Below, one piece after another: positions 17,101 through 30,000 of a stretch of 64,000 bases of DNA. Under the pieces are notes generated by a model. The model ran no database searches. It worked only from the letters and a program-made list of their open reading frames with translations, and was not told the origin of the DNA. Every line of letters starts with the position of its first letter. Position 1 is the stretch's first letter. Both the position numbers and the translations under genes were made by a program. This stretch comes from Amyelois transitella (lineage: Eukaryota > Arthropoda > Insecta > Lepidoptera > Pyralidae). Location of the stretch: NCBI RefSeq assembly GCF_032362555.1, contig NC_083508.1, positions 2,137,001 through 2,201,000 on the forward strand, written 5' to 3'.

Positions 17101-18727
17101 TAAGCTGCCCAGCCGACTGCGTACTGTCCGAAGCTGATGATGATAAACAGGATTAGGGACCCCTCAGCCAGCCCCATCTTGCGGACGTGGCGGTAGTAGT
17201 ATACCGCTGAACGCCAGTTAGGAAGACCATTCTTGAGCACCTCATTATATCTAAAAGGCATTTTAATATATAAAATTTATATTCGTAGGCAAAACCTTTG
17301 AAATATATTCAATTATTTACAGAAAAATAAAACATGCAAATAACATGATAAAAAAAATTTATACCTATAGATTTTTTTTTTCACCACATTTAAATATGAA
17401 TGATGATGAATATACTTGTAATAGTGGATTATCCAGACAATTTTATTATAGTCATTATATTAACATAATTTGTAAAACCTAAGTATTTCTACAAATTTGT
17501 AAAAAAATATTTTGATTTTAGTCTGCAGTACATCCACAGGGTATTTTGTGAACTTATAAATAAAAATTATAGTAAAATAATAAACCAGTAAATATTTAAT
17601 TACTTCTCTCTTTTCCCAGGGTCCTTGAGAATGTTGTGAACGGAGACTAGATTTCTGAATTGCACATCTGCATCTGGAGCATCATTCTTGTCAGGATGTA
17701 ATTTCAGTGTAAGCTTCTTAAATGCTGATTTAATTTCAGAGGGAGCGGCATCCTGAAAATAAAAATAAAATGAAATTTATAAATTAAACATGCTACATTA
17801 TAAAATAGAAACTACTTAATGGATTTTGATGATGCTTTTTCTTATTAACCTGGACAACACAAAGGATTATTTTGGAAACAAGAACATGTAGTAGGTACCA
17901 TAGAGGACTCTTCGTTATGTTGGAAGTGTTCTAAGGTTGTATGTGGATCTAAAAATTAAAATTAAATAATACTTATACTCCACTATATAAAGTGAATATT
18001 GTTTTATTAAAAACTAGAGGCCGCCCGCGACTTCGTCCGCATGGAAACCCTATCAATCCCGCGGGAACTCTGGGATAAAAAGTAGCCTATGTGTTATTCT
18101 GGGTCTTCAGCTACCTACATACCAAATTTCATGGTAATCGGTTCAGTAGTTTTTGCGTGAAAGAGTAACAAACATCCATACATCCATACAAACTTTCGCC
18201 TTTATAATAGTAGTAGGATAAGAAAATAACAAAAATTCCATAGAAAAGTAAATAAGCTGGTACTTACTTAATGATGTCTTACAGTAATTGACATAATTAA
18301 ATTAAAACATAGTGTGAAATTTTCAAAATGAATGGCAATAAACTTCAAATAAATACAGTGTTTTGTCACAGGTACTATAGTTTAATACTAAAAAATTGCA
18401 ATTCCTGTGTAAAAAAGACAAGCAAAATTCTTCAAAAAACGTAAATACTAATAGATACCAGCAAATTACCAATTAATAACTTTAAAAACGTTTAAGAAGC
18501 AGGTAAGTAAATACAATTTTATTAGGTCATACGTATATAATTAATGTAAAAGCTGAACAAATATTGAATTTCAACACGAATTCGAAATTTCTTACCTGCT
18601 TTACACCTAATAATTCGTAAAAATTCTGATTGACTTCTTCCACCACGTCGAACACTTCAAAATCATCATCATCCCATGCCGACGCACAATAAATAAGGGT
18701 GAATAGAATAAACACTATCGCTCGCAT
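14130..18727 (-). CDS. DNAJC1: DnaJ homolog subfamily C member 1 (ER membrane J-protein with two SANT domains)
   Basis: Eight exons: 18727-18596, 17752-17604, 17250-17079, 16901-16675, 16351-16195, 15531-15301, 15068-14919 and 14264-14130; 450 residues. Order: signal peptide (1 to ~17), J domain from about 34 with the HPD motif at 63-65, a transmembrane segment about 121-143 (SLILFIIISFGQYAVGW), a basic/coiled segment (KRRMKEKEEEARRQKK), a first SANT/Myb domain about 288-340 (LWTDDDLAELV) and a second about 370-425 (NWSQQQQKALEAAL, DRWQKIAGSVPGK), ending in a Lys/Glu-rich tail. This is the full DNAJC1 (MTJ1/ERdj1) architecture: the J domain faces the ER lumen and stimulates BiP, the SANT part is cytosolic and in mammals contacts ribosomes. 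The donor of exon 3 (GCT|GTCAGT) is weak and was chosen for phase; the other junctions fit well. Intron 6 holds an LTR fragment, intron 5 a family A copy. Confidence 0.9.
15126..15241. mobile_element. Partial LTR fossil, same family as 31120-32031
   Basis: Fragment of the same LTR that bounds the gypsy-type element at 31120-32031, in the opposite orientation. It ends in ...GCTCCCGCTACA as expected for an LTR end. It is truncated and diverged, so older than the pair at 31-32 kb. It lies in DNAJC1 intron 6, between exons 6 and 7. Confidence 0.75.
15534..15735. repeat. Local imperfect duplication in a DNAJC1 intron
   Basis: The string GAAAATAAAATTATTTTTCT and its flanks (GAGAATTAATTTAGGGACTG) occur two to three times over 200 bp just upstream of exon 6, including copies of the acceptor-like region. 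Only the most 3' copy (in gene direction) adjoins the exon. Confidence 0.75.
15897..16159 (+). repeat. Family A element, full length
   Basis: Clear forward copy: GTGCCGTGTGGTTCCCGGCAC at the 5' end, GGCGATGGGCTAGCAACCTG in the middle, TCTACCCCGCAAGGGATAAA then (ATGT)n at the 3' end. Good reference copy for the family. It lies in DNAJC1 intron 5. Confidence 0.9.
16401..16612. repeat. 56-bp tandem repeat, about 3.7 units
   Basis: A 56-bp unit beginning AAAGGCCCTTCATAATTTAA and ending CACAGATACAAATAATG recurs about four times with a few differences, in the DNAJC1 intron between exons 4 and 5. Confidence 0.85.
18014..18222 (+). mobile_element. Non-LTR (LINE) 3'-end family B copy
   Basis: Contains GGCCGCCCGCGACTTCGTCC, GGGATAAAAAGTAGCCTA, ATCGGTTCAGTAGTTTTTGC and a TTTATAATAGTAGTAGGATA end. 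Two further clear copies are at 23106 and 36315, and a degenerate one at 51002. The pattern is that of a 5'-truncated lepidopteran LINE 3' end; I cannot fix the clade by eye. It lies in DNAJC1 intron 1. Confidence 0.75.
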
Positions 18728-19034
18728 GGTTTATAATTAATCTTTTTGATTTATTTCATAATTTATGTACACTTGAATTAAAATTTATATTAATTTAGAA
18801 AAGAGAGCACGTCTACTTTCATTCATTTCTTCTTGACAAAACTAATAAAAAATATTATGACACTGACAGTTCTGTTGACAACTCACCAAACCAAACAGCT
18901 GTTGGGAATACCAACAACAAAAAATATCGAGTATTGCAAGATTATTCCTTTATTTAACCTTATTTGGACAATGGAGGGTTAAATAAAACATAAATAAAGA
19001 AACAAATGACACAAATTGAGATAACTAGCCTTGA

Positions 19035-19232
19035 AGTAAGACGTGTGTTGTGACATACTCCTAGATAACTTAGAGATACTATATTTTCTAATACAAACCT
19101 AAATGGATATATTAACATCAGAGACCCAGGCCAATCAGAAAAAATCGTTTCTCAGCCCTGGCTACAAATTCTTTGGCTGGAACCTACTGTGTCAAAAACA
19201 AGCGTACTAATGCTGCGGTTGTCAAATTATAG
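19035..19232 (-). repeat. tRNA-derived SINE (family C), degenerate
   Basis: Reverse copy in which the body (GATACTATATTTTCTAATAC, CCAGGCCAATCAGAAAAAAT) is recognisable while the tRNA-like head is heavily diverged. It is older than the copies at 834 and 40508. Confidence 0.7.
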
Positions 19233-19515
19233 AACACACACAATTTTTTATTTTTTACATACTACTAGTAGAGAATGATGTAGTACCGGTAAATTCAATC
19301 AACCGTGTTTATTTTCTCTATTATATTGAAATAAACACGATGTAAGTAAGCATGAAATCAACAATACTTACTTATAAAATTAATATATCCTCCCTTGTGC
19401 ATTGTTATTTTTAATGTCTTTTCATCTACTACTAAAAAGTTGGCCATCACAATTTAAAAATAATATGGAACGGCGGCAATTTTAGCCGTTATATCAATAA
19501 TAAAAAATTGTATTA

Positions 19516-19770
19516 TGTATCATGTGGTTCTCGGCACCAATATAAAAAAGAATAGGACCACTCCATCTCTTTCCCATGGATGTCGTAAAAGGGGACTAAG
19601 GGATAGGCACTTGGGGTTCTTTTTTAGGCGATGGGCTAGCAATCTGTCACTATTTGAATTTCAATTCTAACAATAAGCCTAACAGCTGAACGAGGCCATC
19701 GGTCTTTATGAGACTGCTCTGTCTACCTCGTAAGGGATAAAGACGTGATTAAATTTATGTATGTATGTAC
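19516..19770 (+). repeat. Family A element, near full length
   Basis: Forward copy from CATGTGGTTCTCGGCACCAA to GACGTGATTAAATTTATG followed by (ATGT)n. Somewhat diverged. Confidence 0.85.
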
Positions 19771-21002
19771 GTATTATATTTTGAGTTAATATTTAAGTAT
19801 GTAAGTACTTAATTTATTAAAATAAAAAAATATTAAGATGTATTTTTGAATAAAATGATATGTAGCAATAAAAGATATTTATTAAAGACCAACAAATGTG
19901 TGCGCTTAATATGTATGTGTGTATCAATCTCACTTACTCACTTAGTTTTAGGTCAAGGTTTCATGTAATGGGACGTCCTATTTAAACCCGCTGAATGGAT
20001 GAAAAGGTTCTGAGGGATCTCTAAATTAGCGCAGTAATCATTGTCCTACTTAAATCCTGACTTGTAGAGGGAAAATAATGGCGTTTCGGGAAAATAAAAA
20101 GAAATGTAACGTGCAAAGGGCGGAATTTAATTCATGGGAATAATTAGTAAGACATTTGCGAGAAATAAGAAAACGGGTTTTTTCTGCTTTTTATTGTATG
20201 TTAAAAAAGTAGGTACGTATTATTTTTTAAACTTTAAGAGTTATATCAACTACTACTCGTACTTACCTCTTAAGGTGTACATAAGTAAAATGATTTCATA
20301 TAGGTATTTATTACATTTTGTGGAAAATTTATGACGTGAATTTTTAATAGCGAAAATAATAACTCTGAAATTACAACATTACACATACTTATTAAAAAAA
20401 ATCTTTCTTGAACTTGTTCAATTATAGGTACTTTATAACAGGTTATATTAAGACGATGAAGTTAATTATAAAATTTTCCGATAAAAAAATAATATATTCA
20501 CAATGAACATAAGTACCTACGTAGAACTACGCAGCAAAATTTGCATTTCCACGAATTCTCAGGTGCCCAGATACAGCTCGATCCGATGTGGATGCGTCCC
20601 GGACTGCACCTCCCGATAATGCCTACTATCATGGCATCAATCTGTTTACTTCACGGGAAAACCAAGCTTCATTTGCCGTTACACCGACCCACTAGCCTCA
20701 AACATTCATAAAAATCGCGCAGCGCACTCCCAACCCCGACTGCAAATATTAAATTGCCCGCTTACAACTAACCAGTTTGACGAGAGCTCCGGCTAAAAGC
20801 GGGGCTCCGGCGGTTTCTTTCAGGGTAGCAACAGCTCAGGGGGTGGGGGAGTTCAACGTTGCTTGGTTTACACTTGGACTGACGTACGGGAACTCAGTGT
20901 GGGTCGACCCTCCGGGGCGTGAGGGCGCGGGGATGGCGTCCCGAAATGTTGGTTATTATCGCGCGTGACGTGGGCTAGTGCAGCTGCATCCAGAGGGAGC
21001 CC

Positions 21003-24000
21003 ATGTCTCAGAGGCTCAAGTACTACGCGCCCTTGCTTGCCATCACAATGGTTTTCGCTCTATACTCTCTCGTCTTCATGGGCATTATTTTAACTAAACC
21101 TGCGCCAGTGAGTTTTATGTTTATATTTAGTATAACTAGTTAATGCCCGAGGCTACGCTTATATGGGAATCAAGAAAATTCATTATAATATCCAATGAAC
21201 GCTAAATTTCGACGAAATCCGTTCAGTGGTTCCGCCTGTGTTCATTGAAACATATGTATTTAGAGTATTTTAGAGGTTACTTCATTTTACTTTTGTACCT
21301 ATTAAAAGGTAAAAACTAAATTTAGTCGACTTTTACCAATATAAAAACAAAATTGTTCAGGAATATTTTGTTACATTGTAGTACATTGATGAAAAACATT
21401 GCATGCAAACAAGTATGCATACCTACATACTTCATAATAAAAAGGAATAGAAAATAGGTATTACTAAGGTATACTTTTACAAATCCTCAAGTTTATTTTT
21501 ACCAAGACCATGCGTTAATTTTTTTTAATTGTACATGTTCTACGTTCCTTCTCAATACAAAACATTGCTCGAATTGTTATGTTGCCACTTCTAAAAATTT
21601 AAATAGTACTTCTTACAATGTATCACAATAAAAATCTGAAATTCAAAATACATACACGTTTGATCAATAAATATTGACCTTAACAACAGGGAAAACTACA
21701 AAAGGCATGCCGAGCGAGTCCTGTGCTATTTTATACGCATTCTCAGTCACACGAGACAGTTCTGTGCTCTGTGGCAGTGTTGCCACAATGTTGACGGTAA
21801 TATTGCTAATATTTCAATTGCCAAGAACGCAACCAAGATATCGATTTGAGTGAAAACATGCGCCGTACTTGGCGACTTTCCCGCCAAAATTAATATACAT
21901 TTATACATTGCTTAATTTCTAAGTTCATCTTTGATGTGTAACAATATTATTTATCTTTCTTCCTCTCTCCTCTATTCCTCTATCAAAGCGTATCTACACT
22001 TGATAGGATTTTGCAGACTTTGAACAGATTAAAAAAGAAATAAATAGAGACAGTGGCGTAACTATACCATTCGTGGCCCGTGGCAAATTCATCGGATAGG
22101 TACGTTCTAAAACTGGGTTACAACCCTTTTTTTACAAAAGCTTTGAATTATTAATATTTTTTTTACTTGTGTAGGAAACTGAGTAGGTAACAAAAATAAA
22201 TCAAAGACTAAAACTTTTTTTTACTAAACATGTATGATAAATAAGAAATGTTGGGAGTTGGGATTCTCCTCTGACCGGGGGCCCCTTCCGGCTGGGGGCC
22301 CGTGGCATTTTGCCGACTTGCCACCCTGTAGTTACGCCACTGAATAGAGAACCTCTGTCCATCTCCACCGACACTGGCTTGCCCTTAAAATATAAAAAGA
22401 AGAACTAACTTGTCACTTGCTTTTGGTCCTTTTGGGCATATCTGAGTCGGAAGTTGTAAGTCCGTGTTGCTCTAAGCTTTTGTCCTAAGAACTCTAACAT
22501 CTACGCATCTTACAGAACCGTAGCAACCTCGTAGCAACGGTTACGAAAGCTCGTAGAATGCCTACGTGTCATAAGTTATGACTCATAACTGAACGTTGGC
22601 ATACCGTCTTATTAAATAACAAATAAAGTGATATATTATGTTTTTTACAACAAACTTCTAACTTATAACAAACGTTCAATCTTTTATTTTCTCTCGTAGA
22701 CCATCTACGCCTCTGCTACAGAATCGTAGCAATCTCGTAGCATTAGTTACGAAAACTCGTAGAATGTCCACTTCACTTATTAGATATCGTCCGTCTTAAA
22801 AACGTCCGTTTGAACAAAAGATGAGTAGAATTTAACATCTAAAATCAGTCTAGCCAGATTTTTGAATTAAAATTTCATGAAATTTTATAGAATCCTTGTT
22901 TTTGAATCCCGGGACGCGAAGCTCGAAGCTCAGTGCACATGCACTTGTATTGATTCGTGAGTATAAATAACCTGGTTACTGAGAGTACTTGCAAATTGTC
23001 TGTATCACATGCGTCGTGTGGATAAGTCGAGTGGTTATTGAGAATAGATGTGCATTATCTTTTATCTGACTATTTGTATAAAACTCTTTTATTTATTTTA
23101 TTCACTAAAGGCCGCCCGCGACTTCGTAAGCGTGCAAACCCAATCATAACGTAACAATCGATCCCGAGGGAACTCCGGGATAAAAAGCCTATATGTTATT
23201 CTGGGTCTTCAGCTACCCACATACCAAATTTCATCATAATCGGTTCAGTAGTTTTTGCGTGAAAGAGTAACAAACGTCTAAACTGACATCCTGACATATT
23301 TTCGCATTTATAATAATATAAAGGATAAAATATAAGTAGGTTTGTTTTCCTTCTTTTCTTCCGCTGGCTAAAAATAATGGATGTTGTTATTTTTAACATT
23401 AAACTAATTATTCATTAGAGTATTTTGTAATAAAATGATGACAATTTGGCTGTAAAAATTAATAAATCAGATAGTCAATAGCAAAAAATAAAGATTTTTT
23501 AATGCAAGTGCATTCGCTAGTTCACTAGACCAATGTGAATAAGCGTCGCTTAGCAACAGTAGGTATGCCTGTTGCGCGCACAATCGGAAACTAACGATGT
23601 TATTGATATTCCGCTGATTGGTTTTTATTTCCTACCACAGAATAAAATTATTCAGATTTCTTTGGCATCCATAAATTTATTGGATTGGTAATTAATTGTT
23701 AGGTAACTAGTTATTGTATATCGTGTCGTTTGGTTCCCACCACTTTAGTATATGACTGGGCTAGTCTATTTCCCGGAAATGTCGTTAAAAGCCATTAAGG
23801 GAAAACACCTTTTAAATAAATAATAACGGTGTCGCAGTGCCGTGTAGTTCCCGTCACCAATACAAAAAAGGATAGGCCCACTCCATCTATTTTCCATGGA
23901 TGTCGTAAAAGGCGACTAAGGGATAGGCTTACAAACTTGGGATTCTTTTTTTAGGCGATGGGCTAGCAACCTGTCACTATTTGATTCTCTTTCTTTCTAT

Positions 24001-27000
24001 CATTAAAACAAATAGCTGAACGTGGCCTTTTAGTCTTTTCAAGACTGTTGACTCTATCTACTCTACAAGGGATATAGACGTGACCATATGTATGTATGTT
24101 AATAATGACTTAGTAAAACTTATCTATGTGTTTCTGTATTGGGTTTCCCCGTTCATAAGAAAGACGGGAATCATTTCGTATACTGAACTTAGTCTTGCTA
24201 GGACTCCAAGCTTCTCTCCAGTTAACAGATTCTGTAACCAAAACAAAAACACCACAAAGATTTGTGGCGGAAATCTTTACGCCACAAATCACAAAATTAA
24301 AAAAAAAAATCACGCGACGATAGGTTTTTAGAAATAGCGAAAAACCTTAATGCACTACGGATTTAACAGTGTTGAAAGTTTGTTGTTTGCGTGATACTGT
24401 CGCCTTTCGTTCGCGTTTCAAGAATTTCAAACGTGTGATAGCGTCATGCAAACTTGATGATCGTGGACAGCTGTAGTTTCTGCCTACTCCTCCTGGAAAA
24501 AAGCGATATATATTATGTATACTACGCCACGAAGGTCGTCATCAACTTGATTTGAAAGAGTTGCTTTTCTATGGCGTTTTGACATGGCTTCAAAGCATCA
24601 AATTGCTTGGGCTTTGCAAACACAGCTTGAAAGCGGTATCATTAGCAAAGCTAAGACTTCGCGATCGTATGAGAGCTTTCGAAATGTTGTTTGTTAGTTT
24701 TCTCTCAAGTTGTTCTCTTCCTCAATAAAGCGAATTATTGAAGTTCCTAATTCCACTAACCATTGAACCGATACTAGTTACCACACGAACTTTCATACCT
24801 TAAAAAAATGTCGGCGTCGATCATAAAATTAAAAGACAGATACGGCTATAGAATTAAAAATAAACCGCATTGTTATTCCTCTATTTACATAAGAAGAGAA
24901 CGGTACGTGCCACTTAATACCTGTAAGTAGTTATAAATAGTATTAAAAGAGAAGTTTAAGATAAGCGCTAATACACAATAGACTTACTTAAGCCAATTCT
25001 GAACCTGCTAAGTATGTCTTAGGAAATATTTACATGTATATTTATATATAACCGCATCTATATCCCTTGCGGGGCAGGTAGTGCCAGCAATCTTAAAAAG
25101 GCTGATAAGCCACGTTCAGTTGTGTTCAGGAAATAGGTAGATAAACTTAAGAAATAAAGTAGTAAACTTAAATTATCATTTCTACGACAAACTTGTTAGA
25201 TTCAGTTAAAAATACCACGTTTTCTATTGAACAGTGCACTTCGGAGCTCCCCTGCGCCGACGGCAAGACTTGTCCGGCGCCGTGGCAGTGCTGCGACACA
25301 GGATGCTGCGCCCCGGGCAGCGTGCCCCCGCGTCGGGAGCCCGAGCATAAGGAGTACCCGTGGTATGCCCAATGGTGAGTAATTTTATTTCTTGGTAATG
25401 GACTGGAGCATTTTTGTAGGTTTAGTTGACAGCTCGTCATTTTACGTACCTATTTCGGCATTATCTTAATACGTCGCATTATTATCACGTCTCTTAACTA
25501 GACAATATCTCCTACTTGTCTCATGCTGTTTCGTCACTTTCGCAATTCGACGAGCTTTCAACTAAACCACTTTACGTCATCTCAGTAAAAAGGACAGCTT
25601 CAACTAGGTGATTCGATTCGACAACCTTTGAAAATTTGGAGGAGGCTATGTCCTGCCTGCAGTACCTAATATAAAGTTAATAGAGTCCTTTGTAACAGAT
25701 TAACGTGTGTGACAGATTAACGTGTGTGACAGATTAACGTGTGTGACAGATTAACGTGTGTGACAGATTAACGTGTGTGACAGATTAACGTGTGTGTCAA
25801 ATTACTATCAGTTTATACCTTGGAGCAACGTGGGTTTTGGTTTCGGAATGAAAGCCCGCGTTGTTTTAGAATTGTTTGTACTAAAAATGTTCCATCGTTC
25901 CCAGGCCAGTCCTCTTCCTCCTCGGCACGCTGGGCGGCATCGTGATCTGCTGCGTCTACTGCCTCCTCTGCAAACGTCAGACCCCCAACAGCGTGTACAT
26001 GTGCTCCTTTGCCTGCTGCGTGCGCCGCCCCAACTCCAACCACGACTCCGCCGGCTCCATCTACCCCCCACCAAGATACTCCCGCTGCGGCTCCCTGCAC
26101 CAGGCACCACCACCGTATTCTGAAGTGATATTCTTATCGTGTACTACTTTAGTTCGAAGTTTATTTAGTTTCGCCGGTTTATTTTTATGATAATTATAAT
26201 TTTGGGAGATTAACACTTCTAGGCTGTACGTTTTGGTGATCGATGTTGCATGATTGTGCTGATTTATTTTTGTGTGATTAACTTGTGATGTCATCAAGGT
26301 ATGTTAAAATGGTTTAAACTTATACCAATAAACAACAACATCAAATCTAAAGATTAGCATGCCTCACGGAGTAGGTACACACTCATTGAGAAATTCTACA
26401 TACATACAAACATAAAATCACGCCTCTTTCCCGGAGGGGTAGGCAGAGACTACCTCTTTCCACTTGCCACGATCTCTGCATACTTCCTTCGCTTCATCCA
26501 TATTCATAACTCTCTTCATGCAAGCTCGGCGGTTTCGGGTACTTTTGACCTGACCCTTTACCAGGACGTCCTTAATTTGATCAAGATACGTTCGTCTACA
26601 TAAATTAAATTAATTAGTGTAGAAATTCTAACATAAATTAAACGTCTTTAACCAATATCAGGAAACCACCGAGTAAAGTAACTGACATAAAGCAGTTAAA
26701 ATTTCTTTTTAATGAATGTCATATTCCACTCCACATGCAATACATACATGAATGAGTTGTAACCACTCAAATACTACCTCAGAAATGCATTGCACCGGAG
26801 CCTTCGAGACTCATATTTAATTCACTCTCGCTACTAAACCGTCGGCACAGAGCCAACCTCAAGTCTTGAGTCTGGGGAACATAGATACCTATCTCTCGTG
26901 TACAAAATTTATGACTAAAGCCAAGGCCTTCCCCCGACATTTTTATGGCCTTTCTCATCTGCTACACTAACTTGTTACCAAGGAGACTTTGCAAAAGATA

Positions 27001-30000
27001 TGGCTTTGCTATCTTGAGTTTTATTATACGTTATACCTACTTACTTAATGTCGGTTCCCTTAATAAAAAGGAAGAAAATTAAAGTTACTTCGTTCTGAAA
27101 TCGAATACGATATTTTACACATTCTGGGAGATGATTATTAAAACAGATATATCTACATTGTTCTTACGGCACAGCGAGAATTCGTGACATACGACTAATA
27201 GAGTCATGCATTTTAATATATTCAAGTACGCAAATATTTAAGGGAGCTGATAAATGTATGGTGTGTTTGTTTGTCGCAGGTCACGTCCAAGCCAGATCTA
27301 TATCCACTCGTTCTTACCTGCGGGGAAGGTGATGGAAAAGCGGGCAACTATCTCATGGTCCAATACTTTCGAAATTATCTAATTCGCGCGCCTGGTAAGT
27401 CTTCTTCATTACATACATACATATAGTCACATCTATATCCCTTGCGGGGCAGACAGAGCCAACAGTCTCGAAAACATAGTAGCCTGTTCAGTTTTATGGC
27501 TTGATGATAGAATTGAGATCCAAATAGTGACAGGTTGCTAGCCCATCGCTTAAAAGAAGAATCCGAAGTTATAAGCATATCCCTTAGTCGTCTTTTACGA
27601 CATACATCTTATTCATTACCTTAGACCGAATTTTGGTTTAGTTAACAGCTCGTCATTTTACGTAATTCGGCATTATCTTAATACGTCACATTCCTTCCGT
27701 CCTTGCCATCACACCTTACACTTAGGCATTCCTTAGGTACCAATACCATAATCTTCTTTCGCAGTTAGTTTTTTTTGATCTTTCCTTATTTTTATCTATA
27801 CCTTAAGAAGATAAAAACAACGAAACGCAGACGATATAAAAACATAGCAAATATTAGTTTAACTATTTTGACTGTACCTAAGTTCAAAATAAATAACCTT
27901 TTCTGAAATAAAACAAAGTTGCACGTAACAATCCCACGGGAACAGAACCCAGACGAACACCTAGCAAATAATTAATCTTGTTAGGTACATATGTATTGTA
28001 ATACCTGTAACTACTTAGTCGTCTTCTTCATGACGTCATGCACTCATTGTATCCCGTTAATCGGCTTAAAAATAACACTTATTGTATCTAGCAGATTTAA
28101 TTAAATTACCTGCAGCAGTTGAAGCAGTAGATTGTTAGCTGTTTCGAAGTACAGACTTCAAAAGATGTAAATACAGTAGGATATAAGTAAAATAAATAAA
28201 AAAATGTTGGATTCAGTCAAAAAAGTTTTTAAAAAACACGAAGGCGGTCTTCGACTGGCGAAACTCAATGTGACTACGGTTAGTTATTTATGCAAATTCT
28301 CTCCTCGTAAAAATCTAAAATTGATTCACATCTATACTAATATTATAAAGCTGAATAGTTTTTTTGTTCGTACGCGCTTATATCAGGAACTATTGGTTCT
28401 ATTTGAAAAATTATTTTTGCTTTAAATAGACCATTTATCGAGGAAGGCTTTAGGCTATATAACATCACGCTACAACTATTAAGGACAAAAGAACAGATGG
28501 AAAATGTGAAAAAAAAAACGGGGAAAATTATTCATCTTTGAGAGCTTCAATGATGCCCATAATAACTATTTCACGCGGACAAATTCGCGGGCACAGCTAG
28601 TTGGCAATAAAATATACCACTTTGTCTATTATTCAACTTGGGGCTAAAATACATTTTTTGTATGTATGAATGTACATACATATATTTGTAACGCAATAAC
28701 ATTCGAGCCGTTGTTGGTCTAATTTTGATGTCATTAAAATAAGTACGTGTGATCAGTGGAATTTTTAAGTTCGTAGGTAATTAAATAAGGTTTAAGGTAA
28801 TTTTTAAAAAATTTTATATACGCTAGGTTTAAGTTCGTAGCAAACAACTAAAATGATTACCTATATATTAAAAAGCATTCTTACCGTAAAACTGTACTAT
28901 AATAGTGTATACTTTGTATTATAGTATACGTTGTTTGTTACCATGCTCATTATCACAAACAATATGTCATTTATCTGTTATTACTTATCTGCAGGTTCTC
29001 TCTCAGCGACGAGTACTGCCGAATCTCTCAACTCCAGTTTCCTATGTAATGCGGCAAATGAGGTGAATCAGACTTCGTTATCCAGTCTCATTGAATTCTT
29101 TCTCATTCTCAATCGCGGAATATAAAAAATGTAGGGTATTAACATCCTTCTTCATCAACTTTCTATGGGGTTGAAGTACAGATATATATGCCCTCTACGT
29201 ATATTATTTTGCTATCCTTTATGGCTATACATACATACATATGGTCACGTCTATATCCCTTGCGGGGTAGACAGATCCACCAGTCTTGAAAAGACTGAAT
29301 CGCCACGTTCAGGTATATGGCTTAATGATAGAATTGAGGTTAAAATAGTGACAGGTTGCTAGCCCATCGCCTAAAAAAGAACCCCAAGTTTGTAAGCCTA
29401 TCGCTTAGTCGCCTTTTACGACATCCATGGGAAAGAGATGGAGTGGTCCTATTCTTTTTTGTATTGGTGCCACACAGCATATTTTGGCTATATTTTGTTA
29501 AATTAAACATACCAAATACGTTTCAGGCAAATACCATCATCCCGCCTCCGTACTCCTGCGCCAGCAACTATGAAGAATGCCGCGGCGGGGGCTGCGGCCG
29601 CTCACTGCTACGTTCGCTGTCCTCGCTGACGGAGTCCCGGGCTCCGCCCCCGCCCCGCGCCCGCACCACCCCCGACGTCTCCCCCGCGCCCCACCACCAT
29701 CGGACCAGGGAAGCGACCGCCGCCTTCAGGGAAAACTTGATCACATCACCGGTGCAACCTTTGGTAATTATCAGTCTCCCTCATGAAGGAAAGTCTCCGG
29801 CTCACCGGATCACTTGTAACATTCGCTGTCCTTGCCACGTTACGAACACCGTAAAATCAAAATATATTTTACTAATACCACTTAAATTACATATTTTTAA
29901 CTTTATTAGTAATCGTATAAGATGATATCTAACAAATAGTAACTAAGTAGGTACCAAAAATAATTTTAGATAGGTACCTATCAACTGATGAAATTCTGAT

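Larger units (their letters stand above)
18728..21002. other. Divergent intergenic region between DNAJC1 and the WBP1-like gene
   Basis: Two head-to-head genes are separated by 2.3 kb. The interval holds a degenerate tRNA-derived SINE (19035-19232) and a family A copy (19516-19770). Its last ~450 bp (from about 20540) is clearly more GC-rich than the surroundings and probably contains the promoter and 5' UTR of the WBP1-like gene. Confidence 0.6.
21108..25234 (+). other. Large first intron of the WBP1-like gene
   Basis: This 4.1 kb intron contains a hAT-type MITE (22051-22342), two CGTAG-rich direct repeats (22498, 22702), a LINE family B copy (23106-23326) and family A copies (23721, 23837, 25051). 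Between 24150 and 24800 there is moderately complex sequence that I could not assign to a gene or element. Confidence 0.6.
26125..29526 (+). other. Third intron of the WBP1-like gene
   Basis: This 3.4 kb intron holds an RTE-like LINE end (26398), family A copies (27411 and 29229) and a Helitron-like element (28331). The remaining sequence is AT-rich and unremarkable. Confidence 0.6.

Noticed and set aside
24150-24800. Possible degenerate transposase or old exon in WBP1-like intron 1
   Set aside because: Composition is more complex than the surroundings, but no terminal repeats, frame of useful length or recognisable motif was found.
25697-25799. CRISPR-like array
   Set aside because: Units are contiguous with no unique spacers; this is a eukaryotic minisatellite.
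27281-27392. Possible extra exon of the WBP1-like gene (good AG acceptor, open frame, GTAAGT donor)
   Set aside because: It leaves in phase 1 while the next exon at 29527 must be entered in phase 0; joining it would run into a stop. Direct joining of 26124 to 29527 keeps the frame.
29356-29526. Open frame extending exon 4 of the WBP1-like gene upstream
   Set aside because: The extension is read through a family A repeat; the true exon begins after the AG at 29526.
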